In this document: one piece after another, positions 27,739 to 36,622 of the stretch
Position numbering within the stretch: position 1 is the first letter of the stretch
Layout of the letters: the number at the start of each line of letters is the position of its first letter
Assembly (NCBI RefSeq): GCF_900107195.1
Contig: NZ_FNPB01000004.1
Location: 62,001-126,000 of the forward strand
Reading direction: 5' to 3'
Source of the DNA: Halobellus clavatus
GTDB taxonomy: Archaea > Halobacteriota > Halobacteria > Halobacteriales > Haloferacaceae
Length of the DNA: 64,000 nt
Notes under the pieces: generated by a model
Database searches by the model: none
What the model saw: the letters and a program-made list of their open reading frames with translations, nothing else
Told to the model about the DNA's origin: nothing
Translations under genes and position numbers: made by a program

Positions 27739-28428
27739 TCATTCCGGCACCGAGTAGTCGATCTCGCCGGTGTCCTCCACGAGACGCCCATCTCGAAGCA
27801 GGACTGTCTCGTCGAACCGATGTGCCAATCCCCGGTCGTGGCTGATCAACACGAGTGCCGTCTCAGTCTGTGCCTGCACCTCGAAGAGGAGATCCAACAC
27901 GCGCTCTGCGGTGTTCGGATCGAGCTGTCCCGTCGGCTCGTCGGCCAGCACTACCGCCGGTCGGTTCGCCAGCGCTCTAGCAATGGCGACCCGTTGTTTC
28001 TCGCCGCCACTGAGGGTCGCCGGGTACTGCCCGGCGAGGTCCTGAATGTCGAGTGCGTCGAAGAGCTCCTGCAGCCACTCCTCGTCGCGGCTGCCCGTGT
28101 GGTCCTGTGGGAGCGCCGCGTTGTCCCACGCTGAAAGGTCCGGGATCAGCTGAAAGTCCTGGAAGACGAAGCCGATCGTATCCCGGCGCACGACCGCGCG
28201 TTTCCGCTCCGGGAGTTCGCTTGCATCCTCGCCGCGGACGTACAACGACCCACTCGTCGGCGTTGTCAGCAGTCCGAGGACGTTGAAAAGCGTCGTTTTG
28301 CCGGCCCCGCTCGCCCCGCGAACGAGGAGCGAAACGTCCGAATCGACGGCGATCGACACCGCATCCAGGATCCGGGTGCCGCCCCGGTCGACGGTGAGAT
28401 CTTCGCCGCGGAGGACTGGGCCTGCCAT
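27739..28428 (-). CDS. ABC transporter ATP-binding protein (LolD/MacB type)
   Basis: A 229-residue ATPase with all motifs: Walker A GASGAGKT (38-45), a Q-loop in FVFQDFQLI, the signature [15 protein letters not shown], Walker [14 protein letters not shown], and the switch His in [13 protein letters not shown]. Sequence and size match the LolD/MacB/FtsE branch that drives FtsX-type permeases rather than substrate-binding importers. It is the only ATPase between two FtsX genes in one run, so it may serve both permeases. These transporters usually work by mechanotransmission on outer-face substrates. Confidence 0.95.
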   Translation of the reverse strand: MAGPVLRGEDLTVDRGGTRILDAVSIAVDSDVSLLVRGASGAGKTTLFNVLGLLTTPTSGSLYVRGEDASELPERKRAVVRRDTIGFVFQDFQLIPDLSAWDNAALPQDHTGSRDEEWLQELFDALDIQDLAGQYPATLSGGEKQRVAIARALANRPAVVLADEPTGQLDPNTAERVLDLLFEVQAQTETALVLISHDRGLAHRFDETVLLRDGRLVEDTGEIDYSVPE

Positions 28429-28550
28429 CGTGTGCCTGGGTTGTCGGGTCCGGTATGTATATTATTTGCTCCGGTCGTGCGATCGGTGCGACGCATTCCG
28501 TTTGGACCAGTGATTCCGGTTCCTTGCCGCGAGCGAAGCATACCTGCGGG

Positions 28551-30194
28551 TCAGCAGCCGGTCGCGTTCGATCGCGGCAGCGACACGGTGACCGGATCGA
28601 GCCCGTTCGCCGCGTATACGACGTTCCGTGACGCCGTCCACTCTTCGTATTGGTCGGGAGAGACCGTCTCGGGATCGCTCGGGAACAGGTGCGCCCCGGT
28701 CGTCGTCCACGAGCGCTGTGAGACGACGGGACAGCGCGGTGACGGACCACCAGAAAGCCAACTCGCCGTCGGCGTGACCGTCACGTTCGCCCCGAAGGCG
28801 TGCCCGCCGACCCGACTGAGCGAGTGATCGGTCGTCCACGTCCCCGAGTAACCGTCCCCGAGGAACGCGACGCCCTCGTACTCCGAGTTCAGCGTCGTGC
28901 TCGGTGTGGAGCCGGTATCCATATTGACGAACGCCAGCGGGGCCGTCGCGACGGTTGCAGTGACCACCACGACAACGACGGCGACTCCGAGACCGCGGCG
29001 GATCCGACTCCGGTCTTTGGTCGCAAGGAGACGTGCCAGAGTCACTCCCGCGACGGCGACGACCGGAAAGTGGAGGAACGTTTGTGCGCGCATCGCGGTC
29101 GCGAAGTACTCCGCGGTGAGCGACGCAGTGAGACTGAATCCGATGATCACGGCCGGTGCGAGGAACAGCGCCAGGAGAATTGTGCCACCGTCGTCGTCCG
29201 CGACAAGATCGAGCGATGTCGCGGCTGCCAGCGCGACGAACACCAGTAGCGCGACGAGCGCGAGGACGACGCGAGGCGTACTCGCCGTCCCCGGGAAGAT
29301 CGGCGTGACGGCGTTGAGACCCACGACGAGGAAGAAACAGCCGATGACTCCGAGGTAGGCTCCCCGGCGGATCCGGAGGCTGGTGTGTTGAAGCCAGACG
29401 ATCCCGATGACCAGGACGATCGCCCACGCGACGAACAGCCCCGGATATGCCGTGACCCGATCGATGTAGGGTACCGCGAGCGACAGCGACGTTTCGGCCG
29501 TTCGGTAGTACACCGCGATGTACGTCCAGAACCCACCCGCGATCACGACGCCGCCGGCGAGCGATCGCAGTGAGAGCCGCCGAGAGACGTGGCGGGCGGT
29601 CAGGCCCGTGACCACCAGGCCGACCACCAGCGACGTGAAGGTATGGAGGAGCGGAAACACGCCGAGGAGGAGCGCGGTGATCCCGTACCAACGCGGCCGG
29701 CCGGTCCGATAGGCGTATTGCAGCGAGACGGCGACGATGAGGAGAAACAGAATCCCCACGAGGTCTGAGTCGGGGACGGTCGTCCGGCGAAGGAACAGGC
29801 CCTCGACGGCCAGGAGTCCGGCGACCACGAGCGCGACCAGTGATGGATTCACGGAGACCGATGCCGAGTCCCGGACTGCGCGGCACGCGATGACGACCCC
29901 GACGAGACAGATCCCGGTTCCGATCACCGTCGCCGCCGGCTGAGTCACGCGGAGCGCAGTCGTATCGAAGACCACTCCCGCGACTGCGAAGACCATCGTA
30001 AAGAAGAGGTTGTCCGCCCGCCCGGTGAGCCGGAGCGTTCCAGAGTCGATCGCCGTCTGTGCGCTGGCGGCGTAGTTGAAGCCGTCCAGCGTCGAGGGAT
30101 ACTGACTCCAGTAGAGCGGGCCTGCCCGGAAGACCAATGCGACTCCGAGAAGTGCAACGAGGGCGATGCCGGCCTGTCGTCGTCGACTGCTCAT
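28551..30194 (-). CDS. Polytopic membrane protein, GT-C-like topology
   Basis: A 547-residue protein with about 11-12 hydrophobic helices and a C-terminal outer domain (from about 430; SEYEGVAFLGDGYSGTWTT). The first outer loop has STLDGFNYAASAQTAIDSG, placed like the acidic loop of GT-C glycosyltransferases (for example the DxY loop of OST/ArnT-type enzymes). This is suggestive but not diagnostic. Its ATG overlaps the stop of FtsX-2 by 4 bases (ATGA), so the two are translationally coupled. A role in glycosylating or processing surface substrates of the transporter is inference. No homologous family name is certain. Confidence 0.75.
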   Translation of the reverse strand: MSSRRRQAGIALVALLGVALVFRAGPLYWSQYPSTLDGFNYAASAQTAIDSGTLRLTGRADNLFFTMVFAVAGVVFDTTALRVTQPAATVIGTGICLVGVVIACRAVRDSASVSVNPSLVALVVAGLLAVEGLFLRRTTVPDSDLVGILFLLIVAVSLQYAYRTGRPRWYGITALLLGVFPLLHTFTSLVVGLVVTGLTARHVSRRLSLRSLAGGVVIAGGFWTYIAVYYRTAETSLSLAVPYIDRVTAYPGLFVAWAIVLVIGIVWLQHTSLRIRRGAYLGVIGCFFLVVGLNAVTPIFPGTASTPRVVLALVALLVFVALAAATSLDLVADDDGGTILLALFLAPAVIIGFSLTASLTAEYFATAMRAQTFLHFPVVAVAGVTLARLLATKDRSRIRRGLGVAVVVVVVTATVATAPLAFVNMDTGSTPSTTLNSEYEGVAFLGDGYSGTWTTDHSLSRVGGHAFGANVTVTPTASWLSGGPSPRCPVVSQRSWTTTGAHLFPSDPETVSPDQYEEWTASRNVVYAANGLDPVTVSLPRSNATGC

Positions 30195-33142
30195 TCGCTA
30201 TCGCCCCGTTCATCAGACACTGGTATATGTCTGTCCACCAGCAGCCTCGCCGGTGGGGCTCGGACCGTCCGAACGGTCGCCAACAGCGCACTGACGACCG
30301 TCACTCCGAGCCCGATGCTGATCGCCCCCACGACGACCGCCGGACTGAGTATCGGATCGAGGGCCAACCCGAACACGCGGAGTTCGCCCATCGACAAGAG
30401 GCCCCGGACGATACCGAATCCGAGCCCTATGGAAACGACGCTGGCCGCCGCGCCGATTTTGAGCGCGTCGGTGAAGACCGCAGTGAAGACGTCCGCGGGG
30501 GTCGCCCCCGTCGCACGCCGGATGCCGATCTCGTTTTTCGACGTGTGTACGGCCCGGGTGAGTGCCGCCGTCGTGCTCCCGACAGTCATCACGGCGAGCA
30601 GCGACACGATTGCAAGGACGAGCGCCTCGATGTTCCCGAATGCCAGCTGGATTGCCCGTGTGATCCCGCTGCCGCCTGTGTACCGACCGCTGCTGGCCAG
30701 CGCCGCACCCAGCCGTTCGTCACCCTGAACTGCGTACGTCGTCGACACTTGCTGCGCCTCACCGACCGTCGCCGTGACCGTGTACGTGCCGGGCGGGCGG
30801 CGCGGGAGTGTGAAGCCGATCTCTGTCGACCCACCGGATGGGAGGGTGAGATTCCGCGTCCGATCGCCCCCCGGCGCCTCGATGACTACCGACGACTGGA
30901 GATCGGTCTCCCACGGATTCGACAACCGTACCGTCGCGTCCGGTCGCGTGAAAATGCTCGGTGCGTCCGGAGTGATTGACAGCGAGAGCGTCGGTCGCCT
31001 GGTGGCGTTCGTCGTCACCGACACTGTCATCGCGGTGCGATCCCCGCCGGCGTCCGCGATCACCCGTGCGTCTCCGCTCGTCCCGAACCGGACTCGCGTG
31101 GTACCCCCACCGCCCGTCGTCGCCGTCTCCGCACCCACCGACAGCGTTGCGTTCGGGACCGGCTCGCCGCCGCGCCGGACCACGAACTGCGGCGTGCTGT
31201 TCACCGGGACTGTCGTCGGCCCCTGGATCCTCAGCCCCGTAGCCGCCACGCCGTCACCCGTCGAACCGGACTCACCGAGGGACGCCCGCACGTCGATATT
31301 GCCGACTTCGAGCTCGTAGGTCTCGCCAGTCTGGAGGTCGAACGGCACGAACTGTTGGCCCGACCGTCGGCTCGCGAGCGTGATCGAGGTCGTCCGTGTC
31401 GTCCCGTTCACCGTGACGTCGACTGCCCGCGTCGTTTCACTCAATCCGAGGTTCGTCGCTGTCAGGACGACACCGGGTTGGCCGTCCTGTCTCGCGAGGC
31501 CCGCATCCGTCACGACGATCGTCGAGGCGGTCTCGGAATCGACGCTGAGCCCTCGCGTCCGGATGAGGTGCACTGAATCCGCCGGCCTGTTTGCGAGGTC
31601 TCGGGCTGTTTGGAGACCGACGAGCAGCTGATCGTCCTGAATGCCCCGACCGGCGAACGTCCCCGTGATTTCGATCCGGGCAACGGCCGGCGTCGTGCTC
31701 CCGCCGATGACCATCGTGTCGCCGACCCGCAATCCGGTCGCACGCGCGAGATCGGTTCCGATCAACGCTTCCTCCGGAGTCTGAGGCATCGTTCCGGCCT
31801 GCAGTTCGATCCCCGAAAAGGACCGATACGCGGAGAAGTTCACGCCGCGGGCCACGATCGGGTCCCCGCGATACACCTCGAAGAGGAGGATTTCGGGACT
31901 CGCCTCGGCGCCCTGCGCGCGGAGGGCGTCGGCATACGAAACTGGGACGTTACTGGCGACGGGGTGCGGCGTCCCCGGCTGAGTGATCGTTTGTCCGTCG
32001 GCGGCGGCCAGCGGGCCGAACGCACCGGCCACCGACGTTAGCACGAGCAGTGCACACATAAAGACGGTCAGCGTTGCGGCTGTCGGAACGAGTGTGCTCC
32101 ACTGCAGCAGCCGAGTCCCGATCAACCGCCGAAAACCCGAGAGCGGCCCGTCAGCGGTACCGGAACCGCCCGTTCGGCCGCGATCGGGTCGCGGGTCGGT
32201 CGCGGTCGTGGTATAGGCCGCACCGATCCCCGAAAGGCCGCCGATCACTAAGAACAACCCTCCAGCGGGGACGAGGACCCGGAGTACCCGGGAGGTGAGT
32301 CGGATATCCAGCGACGTTGGGAGGCCGTAGGACAGAGCCACGTTCACGACTCCCCGAACGAAGATGAGCCCGAACCCGTATCCGATCGCGAGGCCGATTG
32401 CGGTGAGTACGAGCGCGCGAAGCCCGTAGATCCCGACAATCTGTCGCGGCGTTGCGCCCGTCGCCCGGAGAACCTCGATGTCGGGCCGACGTTCCCGAAC
32501 GCTGATCCGGACCACACTGAACGCGGTCACACCCACCAACAGCCCGCCGCCGATAGTCGCCAACTGGAGTACGTTTATCAGTTCGAGAGAGCCGTACACG
32601 AAAAACAGCAGGGCGGAGAGCAGCGGCGTTCGCGGGGTCGGTACCGAGCGGATCGTGTACGACTCGGTGTCGGCGAGCTCCCGGGCGGTCGCCGGGTGGG
32701 TCACGTACCACGAATCGGGAAGTAGCGGGTGGGAGGACCGCGACTGCACCGAGAGCGTGTCGGATCCCGAAAACACCGAGTGATCGGTCGCCGTCGCGGC
32801 AGCGACCGTCCCCCGCTGTGCCGTCGGAAACCCGATCCGCTGACCGCGAACAGTAATGTTCGGCGCGTTCGGGTCGATACCGACAACCGTCGCTCGCTCG
32901 CCGCCTCCAGTGACCGTCCCGAGCGTGAACTGGACGGCTCCCGGCGAGGATGTTCCGTCACCGCCGCCCCCGGCGAGTTCGTACGTGGTCTCGAACTCTG
33001 CCGCGATAGCCGTCGTCTGGTCTCCGAGTGCGACGCCGAGGACGGCTGCCCCGACCAGGAATGCAACGGTCAGCGCGATGACTACGACTGCCAGCGTGTC
33101 CCGCCGTGCCCAGCCGAACGAGAGTGCTCGTCGATACCCCAT
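30191..33142 (-). CDS. FtsX-type ABC permease with Ig-like loop domains (permease 2)
   Basis: A 983-residue paralog of the permease at 24715-27720, with the same two-unit layout. The FtsX marks are DIEVLRATGATPRQI and EIGIRRATGATPADV. Shared loop blocks include TPHPVASNVPVSYADALRAQ here against APHPLNSRLSEDYAGVLRSQ in permease 1. The outer loop also holds beta-sandwich units (VVLTATNLGLSETTRAVDV and LSLSITPDAPSIFTRPDATV). Only one ATPase gene lies in the run, so the two permeases may form a heterodimer like LolC/LolE. It overlaps the next gene by 4 bases and lies 115 bases after the DUF1616 gene. Confidence 0.87.
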   Translation of the reverse strand: MGYRRALSFGWARRDTLAVVVIALTVAFLVGAAVLGVALGDQTTAIAAEFETTYELAGGGGDGTSSPGAVQFTLGTVTGGGERATVVGIDPNAPNITVRGQRIGFPTAQRGTVAAATATDHSVFSGSDTLSVQSRSSHPLLPDSWYVTHPATARELADTESYTIRSVPTPRTPLLSALLFFVYGSLELINVLQLATIGGGLLVGVTAFSVVRISVRERRPDIEVLRATGATPRQIVGIYGLRALVLTAIGLAIGYGFGLIFVRGVVNVALSYGLPTSLDIRLTSRVLRVLVPAGGLFLVIGGLSGIGAAYTTTATDPRPDRGRTGGSGTADGPLSGFRRLIGTRLLQWSTLVPTAATLTVFMCALLVLTSVAGAFGPLAAADGQTITQPGTPHPVASNVPVSYADALRAQGAEASPEILLFEVYRGDPIVARGVNFSAYRSFSGIELQAGTMPQTPEEALIGTDLARATGLRVGDTMVIGGSTTPAVARIEITGTFAGRGIQDDQLLVGLQTARDLANRPADSVHLIRTRGLSVDSETASTIVVTDAGLARQDGQPGVVLTATNLGLSETTRAVDVTVNGTTRTTSITLASRRSGQQFVPFDLQTGETYELEVGNIDVRASLGESGSTGDGVAATGLRIQGPTTVPVNSTPQFVVRRGGEPVPNATLSVGAETATTGGGGTTRVRFGTSGDARVIADAGGDRTAMTVSVTTNATRRPTLSLSITPDAPSIFTRPDATVRLSNPWETDLQSSVVIEAPGGDRTRNLTLPSGGSTEIGFTLPRRPPGTYTVTATVGEAQQVSTTYAVQGDERLGAALASSGRYTGGSGITRAIQLAFGNIEALVLAIVSLLAVMTVGSTTAALTRAVHTSKNEIGIRRATGATPADVFTAVFTDALKIGAAASVVSIGLGFGIVRGLLSMGELRVFGLALDPILSPAVVVGAISIGLGVTVVSALLATVRTVRAPPARLLVDRHIPVSDERGDSE

Positions 33143-33257
33143 TAGGTGTCCCGAAATCGATTCGACGTCCGCGACCGGCGCTCCGAGGCGGTCCGGTTCG
33201 ATTCCTCACGACCCACGTGTTTTCTCACACGTCGACTGGAACGGGTGGACGGATCCG

Positions 33258-34277
33258 TCATTGCTCCGTCGTGACGTTGATCCAGAGGTGGACTTCCCGG
33301 TACGAGTTGTCGGCCGTTGGTGTCGGCGGGGCGGAGTCTTTGTACAACAGGTAGGTGAGTCGGAGTCGCTCCCCGCTCATCGTCGGTGTCACCGAGTCCC
33401 GCGTCTGCCAGGTGGTGTTCGCCGCGACGGTCGGTGAGTAGCGGTTCAGTTCGTCCCGCTCGCGGACGATTGTCGTGTTGTTTTGCACCTCGACCCGCTG
33501 GAGTTGCGACACCAGCGTGTACTGGACAGTCTCGTGTTCGTGATTCCCAATCCCGACGATCATCGACCGTGTCTCCCCCTGCGTGAACTCAGTCGGATAG
33601 TCGTCAGCGACGAGTTCGCCCGATTCGTCCTCCGTTAGCAGGTACAACTCGGTGAACGCCTCGCCCTGTGCGGGCACTGCGACTGCGTAACCGACGCTGC
33701 CGACCGCCAGCAGAATGCTCACGACGAGGATGACGTTGAGTCCCGCATCCGCACGCGAGTCCGGGTGGAACAGTTCCTGTCGCACACCGGTGAGCCACGC
33801 TTCGTAGGGTACGTGAAACCGTTCGGACTCTGCGAGTTGCGCGCGTCGACGCACGGCGATTGCGGTCAGTACGACCGTGACGCCGGTCACCGACACGAGA
33901 ATCGGCACCAGTCGGATTCCCCACGGGGTGAAGTTCAGCACGAGCCCGATCAGCGGGACGATCGCGATGCTCAGCCCAAACGACAGCGCGACGCGTTCGA
34001 TGCCGTCGATCCCCTCACGACCGTCCGCTTCGTCGCTGCCAGTGCCATCTTCAGGGGATTCCCTGGCCTCCGGAAACAGGGCGGCGACAAGTGCGTACCC
34101 GGGGATAAACAGGACGTACGGGAGACCCAACAGGACGCGAAGCGGGGTCTCTCGGACCCCTGGGACGGTCGCCGCCACCGTCGTCGCAACCGCGAGCACG
34201 ACGACCGCCGCCAGGTCCGCAGGGAGCGTACGGACGGACGCTGGAAGGAGCAACCGCCAGTCCGAATCCCGACTCAT
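33258..34277 (-). CDS. DUF1616 membrane protein
   Basis: A 339-residue protein. It has two N-terminal helices (LAAVVVLAVATTVAATVPG and LRVLLGLPYVLFIPGYALVA, the family's most recognisable segment), two more at about 95-145 and one at about 195-215. An outer C-terminal beta domain follows (EFTQGETRSMIVGIGNHEHE), which resembles CARDB/NEW3 folds. DUF1616 proteins are typical of haloarchaea and methanogens and are often linked to surface-layer or glycosylation loci, but the function is unproven. It lies 21 bases downstream of the DUF4129 gene, so co-transcription is likely. Confidence 0.85.
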   Translation of the reverse strand: MSRDSDWRLLLPASVRTLPADLAAVVVLAVATTVAATVPGVRETPLRVLLGLPYVLFIPGYALVAALFPEARESPEDGTGSDEADGREGIDGIERVALSFGLSIAIVPLIGLVLNFTPWGIRLVPILVSVTGVTVVLTAIAVRRRAQLAESERFHVPYEAWLTGVRQELFHPDSRADAGLNVILVVSILLAVGSVGYAVAVPAQGEAFTELYLLTEDESGELVADDYPTEFTQGETRSMIVGIGNHEHETVQYTLVSQLQRVEVQNNTTIVRERDELNRYSPTVAANTTWQTRDSVTPTMSGERLRLTYLLYKDSAPPTPTADNSYREVHLWINVTTEQ

Positions 34278-34298
34278 GAATGTTCCTCAGATGAGAGT

Positions 34299-36515
34299 TC
34301 ACAAAAATTGGTCGGTCTGTGAAAGGAGCCGCTTCGCGGTTTCGAGAGCCGCAGTCGCCTCATCAGCTCCGACCGTATCCGGCGCGTACGCAGCCCGTTC
34401 GTACGCCGTCGTGAGCCCGAGGACGGACTCGCCCACTTGTTCCCCGCCAGACGACTGCAGCCGGTCGAGCAGCTCCCAGTGAGTCAGGCCCGGCAGCAGT
34501 TCGTATGTGTCAACGAGTTCGGCCCGAACCGCCTCGTAGATCGTGATGACGGCCTCGTCGGTCCGCCCTTCGTCCAGAAGCGCCTCAGCGTCGTCGATCA
34601 CCGGCGGCTCGCCCTCAGTGATCTCGGCGTCTTCCGCCGCTGTCGAGGACCCGCCCGGTGCTTCGTCCGCCTCGTCGCGGCCTCCGTCTGACTGTTCGGT
34701 GTCGGCCCCGAGCGCCCCGAGCACGCCGCCGGGAAACCGCGCGAGGACATCGGTCGGCCGAACGCCGAACGCCCTGGCTGCAACGAGGACACCGCCAACG
34801 AACAGCGCGACGATCCCGACAACTGCGCCGGCCCATTCGGGAGAGACCGCCCCCGGCCCGGAACTACCACCACTACCACCTGGGCCCTCAGTCTGCGCAC
34901 CAGTCGCTGCGGTCTCCTCGTCGGGGACAGCGATGCGGAGACGCTCTGTCGTTGGCGCCAAATTCCCTCCCGACGGTCGGTACGCCGCGGTGATAGTGAC
35001 GTTTCCGGTTCGATTCGCAAGATCGAGAGCCGCCGTCGCCGCACCGGTTTCGTCTGTTGTGACAGTGCGGCGAGTGCCGTCGGCGACAGTAAGTTGCAGT
35101 GTCTCGCCGGACACCTCACGACCGCTTTCGGTGGCGAGTCCCACCGTGATCCGCGCTCGGTCCGACGTCACATCGGTGGCACGGAGCGTGATGTTCGTCG
35201 ACGACGACTCGATAGTGACCGCTCTCGTCTCTGTCGTCTGCTCGATCGCTCGATCGCGAAGCCCCACCCTGATCGTGACCGTCTGTGCTCCGTCACTCAC
35301 AGCAGGTGTCACGCCGACACCCGCGTTGTACTCGCCCTCGGAATCGGTCCGAACCCGCGTCGCAGTGCCGGCGAAGGCGATCCGCAGGGGCACGTTCGGA
35401 ACCGCACGGCCGGCTGCTCGGAGTTGTCCTTCTGCACGAACCGTCTCTCCGTACACCGCCGTTGTTTCGGAGAGGGTAGCCGAGAGTTCCGACGGTGTCC
35501 CGCTGACGTTCACGTTCACCGCCGCTTCAGACCGTTCGTACAGCGAACTCGGCGCCGGCCGGTATGCGATCGTAAGCGATTCAGTCGCTTGCGGCAGCAG
35601 TGTCGGTCGATACACGAGGTCGAATCGGCCATCGGCGTCCGTCCGAACCGTGTAGGTCCGCGTCCCGACCACGATCCTCACCGACCGGGTCGCGATCGCG
35701 GAGTCGTTCGCGCGCAACTGTCCGCTGATTCGGACGGGACCGTCGAACGCGATCGCTGATCGATTGGCGCTCACAGTGAGCGATGTAGCGACGAACTCCC
35801 GTTGACGAACGGTCGCAGCGATCGACGTCGCGTTCTCTGCCACTTCCCGTGTGTTTCTGATTGCCGGCCCGAAATTGATCCCTGTACTCGCTTCGAGTCG
35901 CTCGAACTGCTCGGTCAGCGTCCCCCCGGTTTCGTTGACTCGCGTTGCGGTCTCTGAGAGTTCCCGTGCCAACTCCCGCGCTCGCTCCCTGTCGCCGTTC
36001 TCCCGGGCCTCCGAGTACGCCTGTCTGGTTTCGCTGAACTCCTGTACTGCGTCGCGGTACTCCTCGTGGGTCTGTTGGGTCTCGTTGAACTGCCTGCCCC
36101 GGCGGTCGTCGCCGGTCCCGTCGGTGTCCCGAGCGGTCGTGATGTAATTCGAGACCCACTCCGGATACTCTTCGTCGAGGCGAGAACACGCGATCTCTTC
36201 AGATACGCTCGTCCGTTGTGAACAGTTGATGAGCGTCTCAGCCATCCGCCCAGTGAGCCAGTTCTGTACTGCGTCGAGCTCACCTTCTTCATCACTGTCC
36301 TCGGGATTCGTATGTTGGATCGTAGAGTTGTTTGCCGTCTGTTGGGTTGGCGGCATCGCCACCCCCGTGCTGCCACCGAGTGACAACCGTTGTAACCGTT
36401 CGGTATCGGCTGGAGAATCTACCGGCTGAGCCCCAGTCGCCGTCACGGATGGCACGACAGCCACGAGTAAGAGCGCAGCGATTGCGACCCGCGCCCACCC
36501 CCCGGTCAACACCAC
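34299..36515 (-). CDS. DUF4129 membrane protein with carboxypeptidase-regulatory-like domains
   Basis: A 738-residue protein. It has a signal peptide (MVLTGGWARVAIAALLLVA), a helical charged region (about 140-215; EFSETRQAYSEARENGDRER), and several beta-sandwich domains of the Ig/carboxypeptidase-regulatory type (about 240-530). One helix (WAGAVVGIVALFVGGVLVA, about 570-590) precedes a cytoplasmic C-terminal DUF4129-like domain (DEGRTDEAVITIYEAVRAEL...LTHWELLDRL). DUF4129 is usually found fused to or beside transglutaminase-like proteins in MoxR/DUF58 loci, and those partners lie just upstream here. A TATA-like box 29 bases before the ATG suggests a leaderless mRNA. Confidence 0.83.
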   Translation of the reverse strand: MVLTGGWARVAIAALLLVAVVPSVTATGAQPVDSPADTERLQRLSLGGSTGVAMPPTQQTANNSTIQHTNPEDSDEEGELDAVQNWLTGRMAETLINCSQRTSVSEEIACSRLDEEYPEWVSNYITTARDTDGTGDDRRGRQFNETQQTHEEYRDAVQEFSETRQAYSEARENGDRERARELARELSETATRVNETGGTLTEQFERLEASTGINFGPAIRNTREVAENATSIAATVRQREFVATSLTVSANRSAIAFDGPVRISGQLRANDSAIATRSVRIVVGTRTYTVRTDADGRFDLVYRPTLLPQATESLTIAYRPAPSSLYERSEAAVNVNVSGTPSELSATLSETTAVYGETVRAEGQLRAAGRAVPNVPLRIAFAGTATRVRTDSEGEYNAGVGVTPAVSDGAQTVTIRVGLRDRAIEQTTETRAVTIESSSTNITLRATDVTSDRARITVGLATESGREVSGETLQLTVADGTRRTVTTDETGAATAALDLANRTGNVTITAAYRPSGGNLAPTTERLRIAVPDEETAATGAQTEGPGGSGGSSGPGAVSPEWAGAVVGIVALFVGGVLVAARAFGVRPTDVLARFPGGVLGALGADTEQSDGGRDEADEAPGGSSTAAEDAEITEGEPPVIDDAEALLDEGRTDEAVITIYEAVRAELVDTYELLPGLTHWELLDRLQSSGGEQVGESVLGLTTAYERAAYAPDTVGADEATAALETAKRLLSQTDQFL

Positions 36516-36540
36516 GGATACGGATACAGGAACGGCGGGC

Positions 36541-36600
36541 AGTAAAACGTCTTTCGCATATCACGTCAATCGGATGATGAAGGGGTACTGTTTTAACGTT
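36541..36600. promoter_or_regulatory. Divergent promoter pair for DUF4129 and DUF58 operons
   Basis: Two AT-rich boxes lie in the 107-base gap. Reading minus, gttttact (36541-36548) is about 29 bases before the ATG at 36515. Reading plus, ttttaacgtt (36591-36600) is about 29 bases before the ATG at 36623. Both spacings fit leaderless archaeal promoters. The shared gap could allow joint control. Confidence 0.55.
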
Positions 36601-36622
36601 CGCTTCGAACCGGTCAGCACAG

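Noticed and set aside
28462-30291. 609-codon minus-strand frame overlapping the polytopic membrane gene
   Set aside because: The alternative frame at 28551-30194 has the membrane topology and the ATGA coupling. This one is Arg-rich and featureless.
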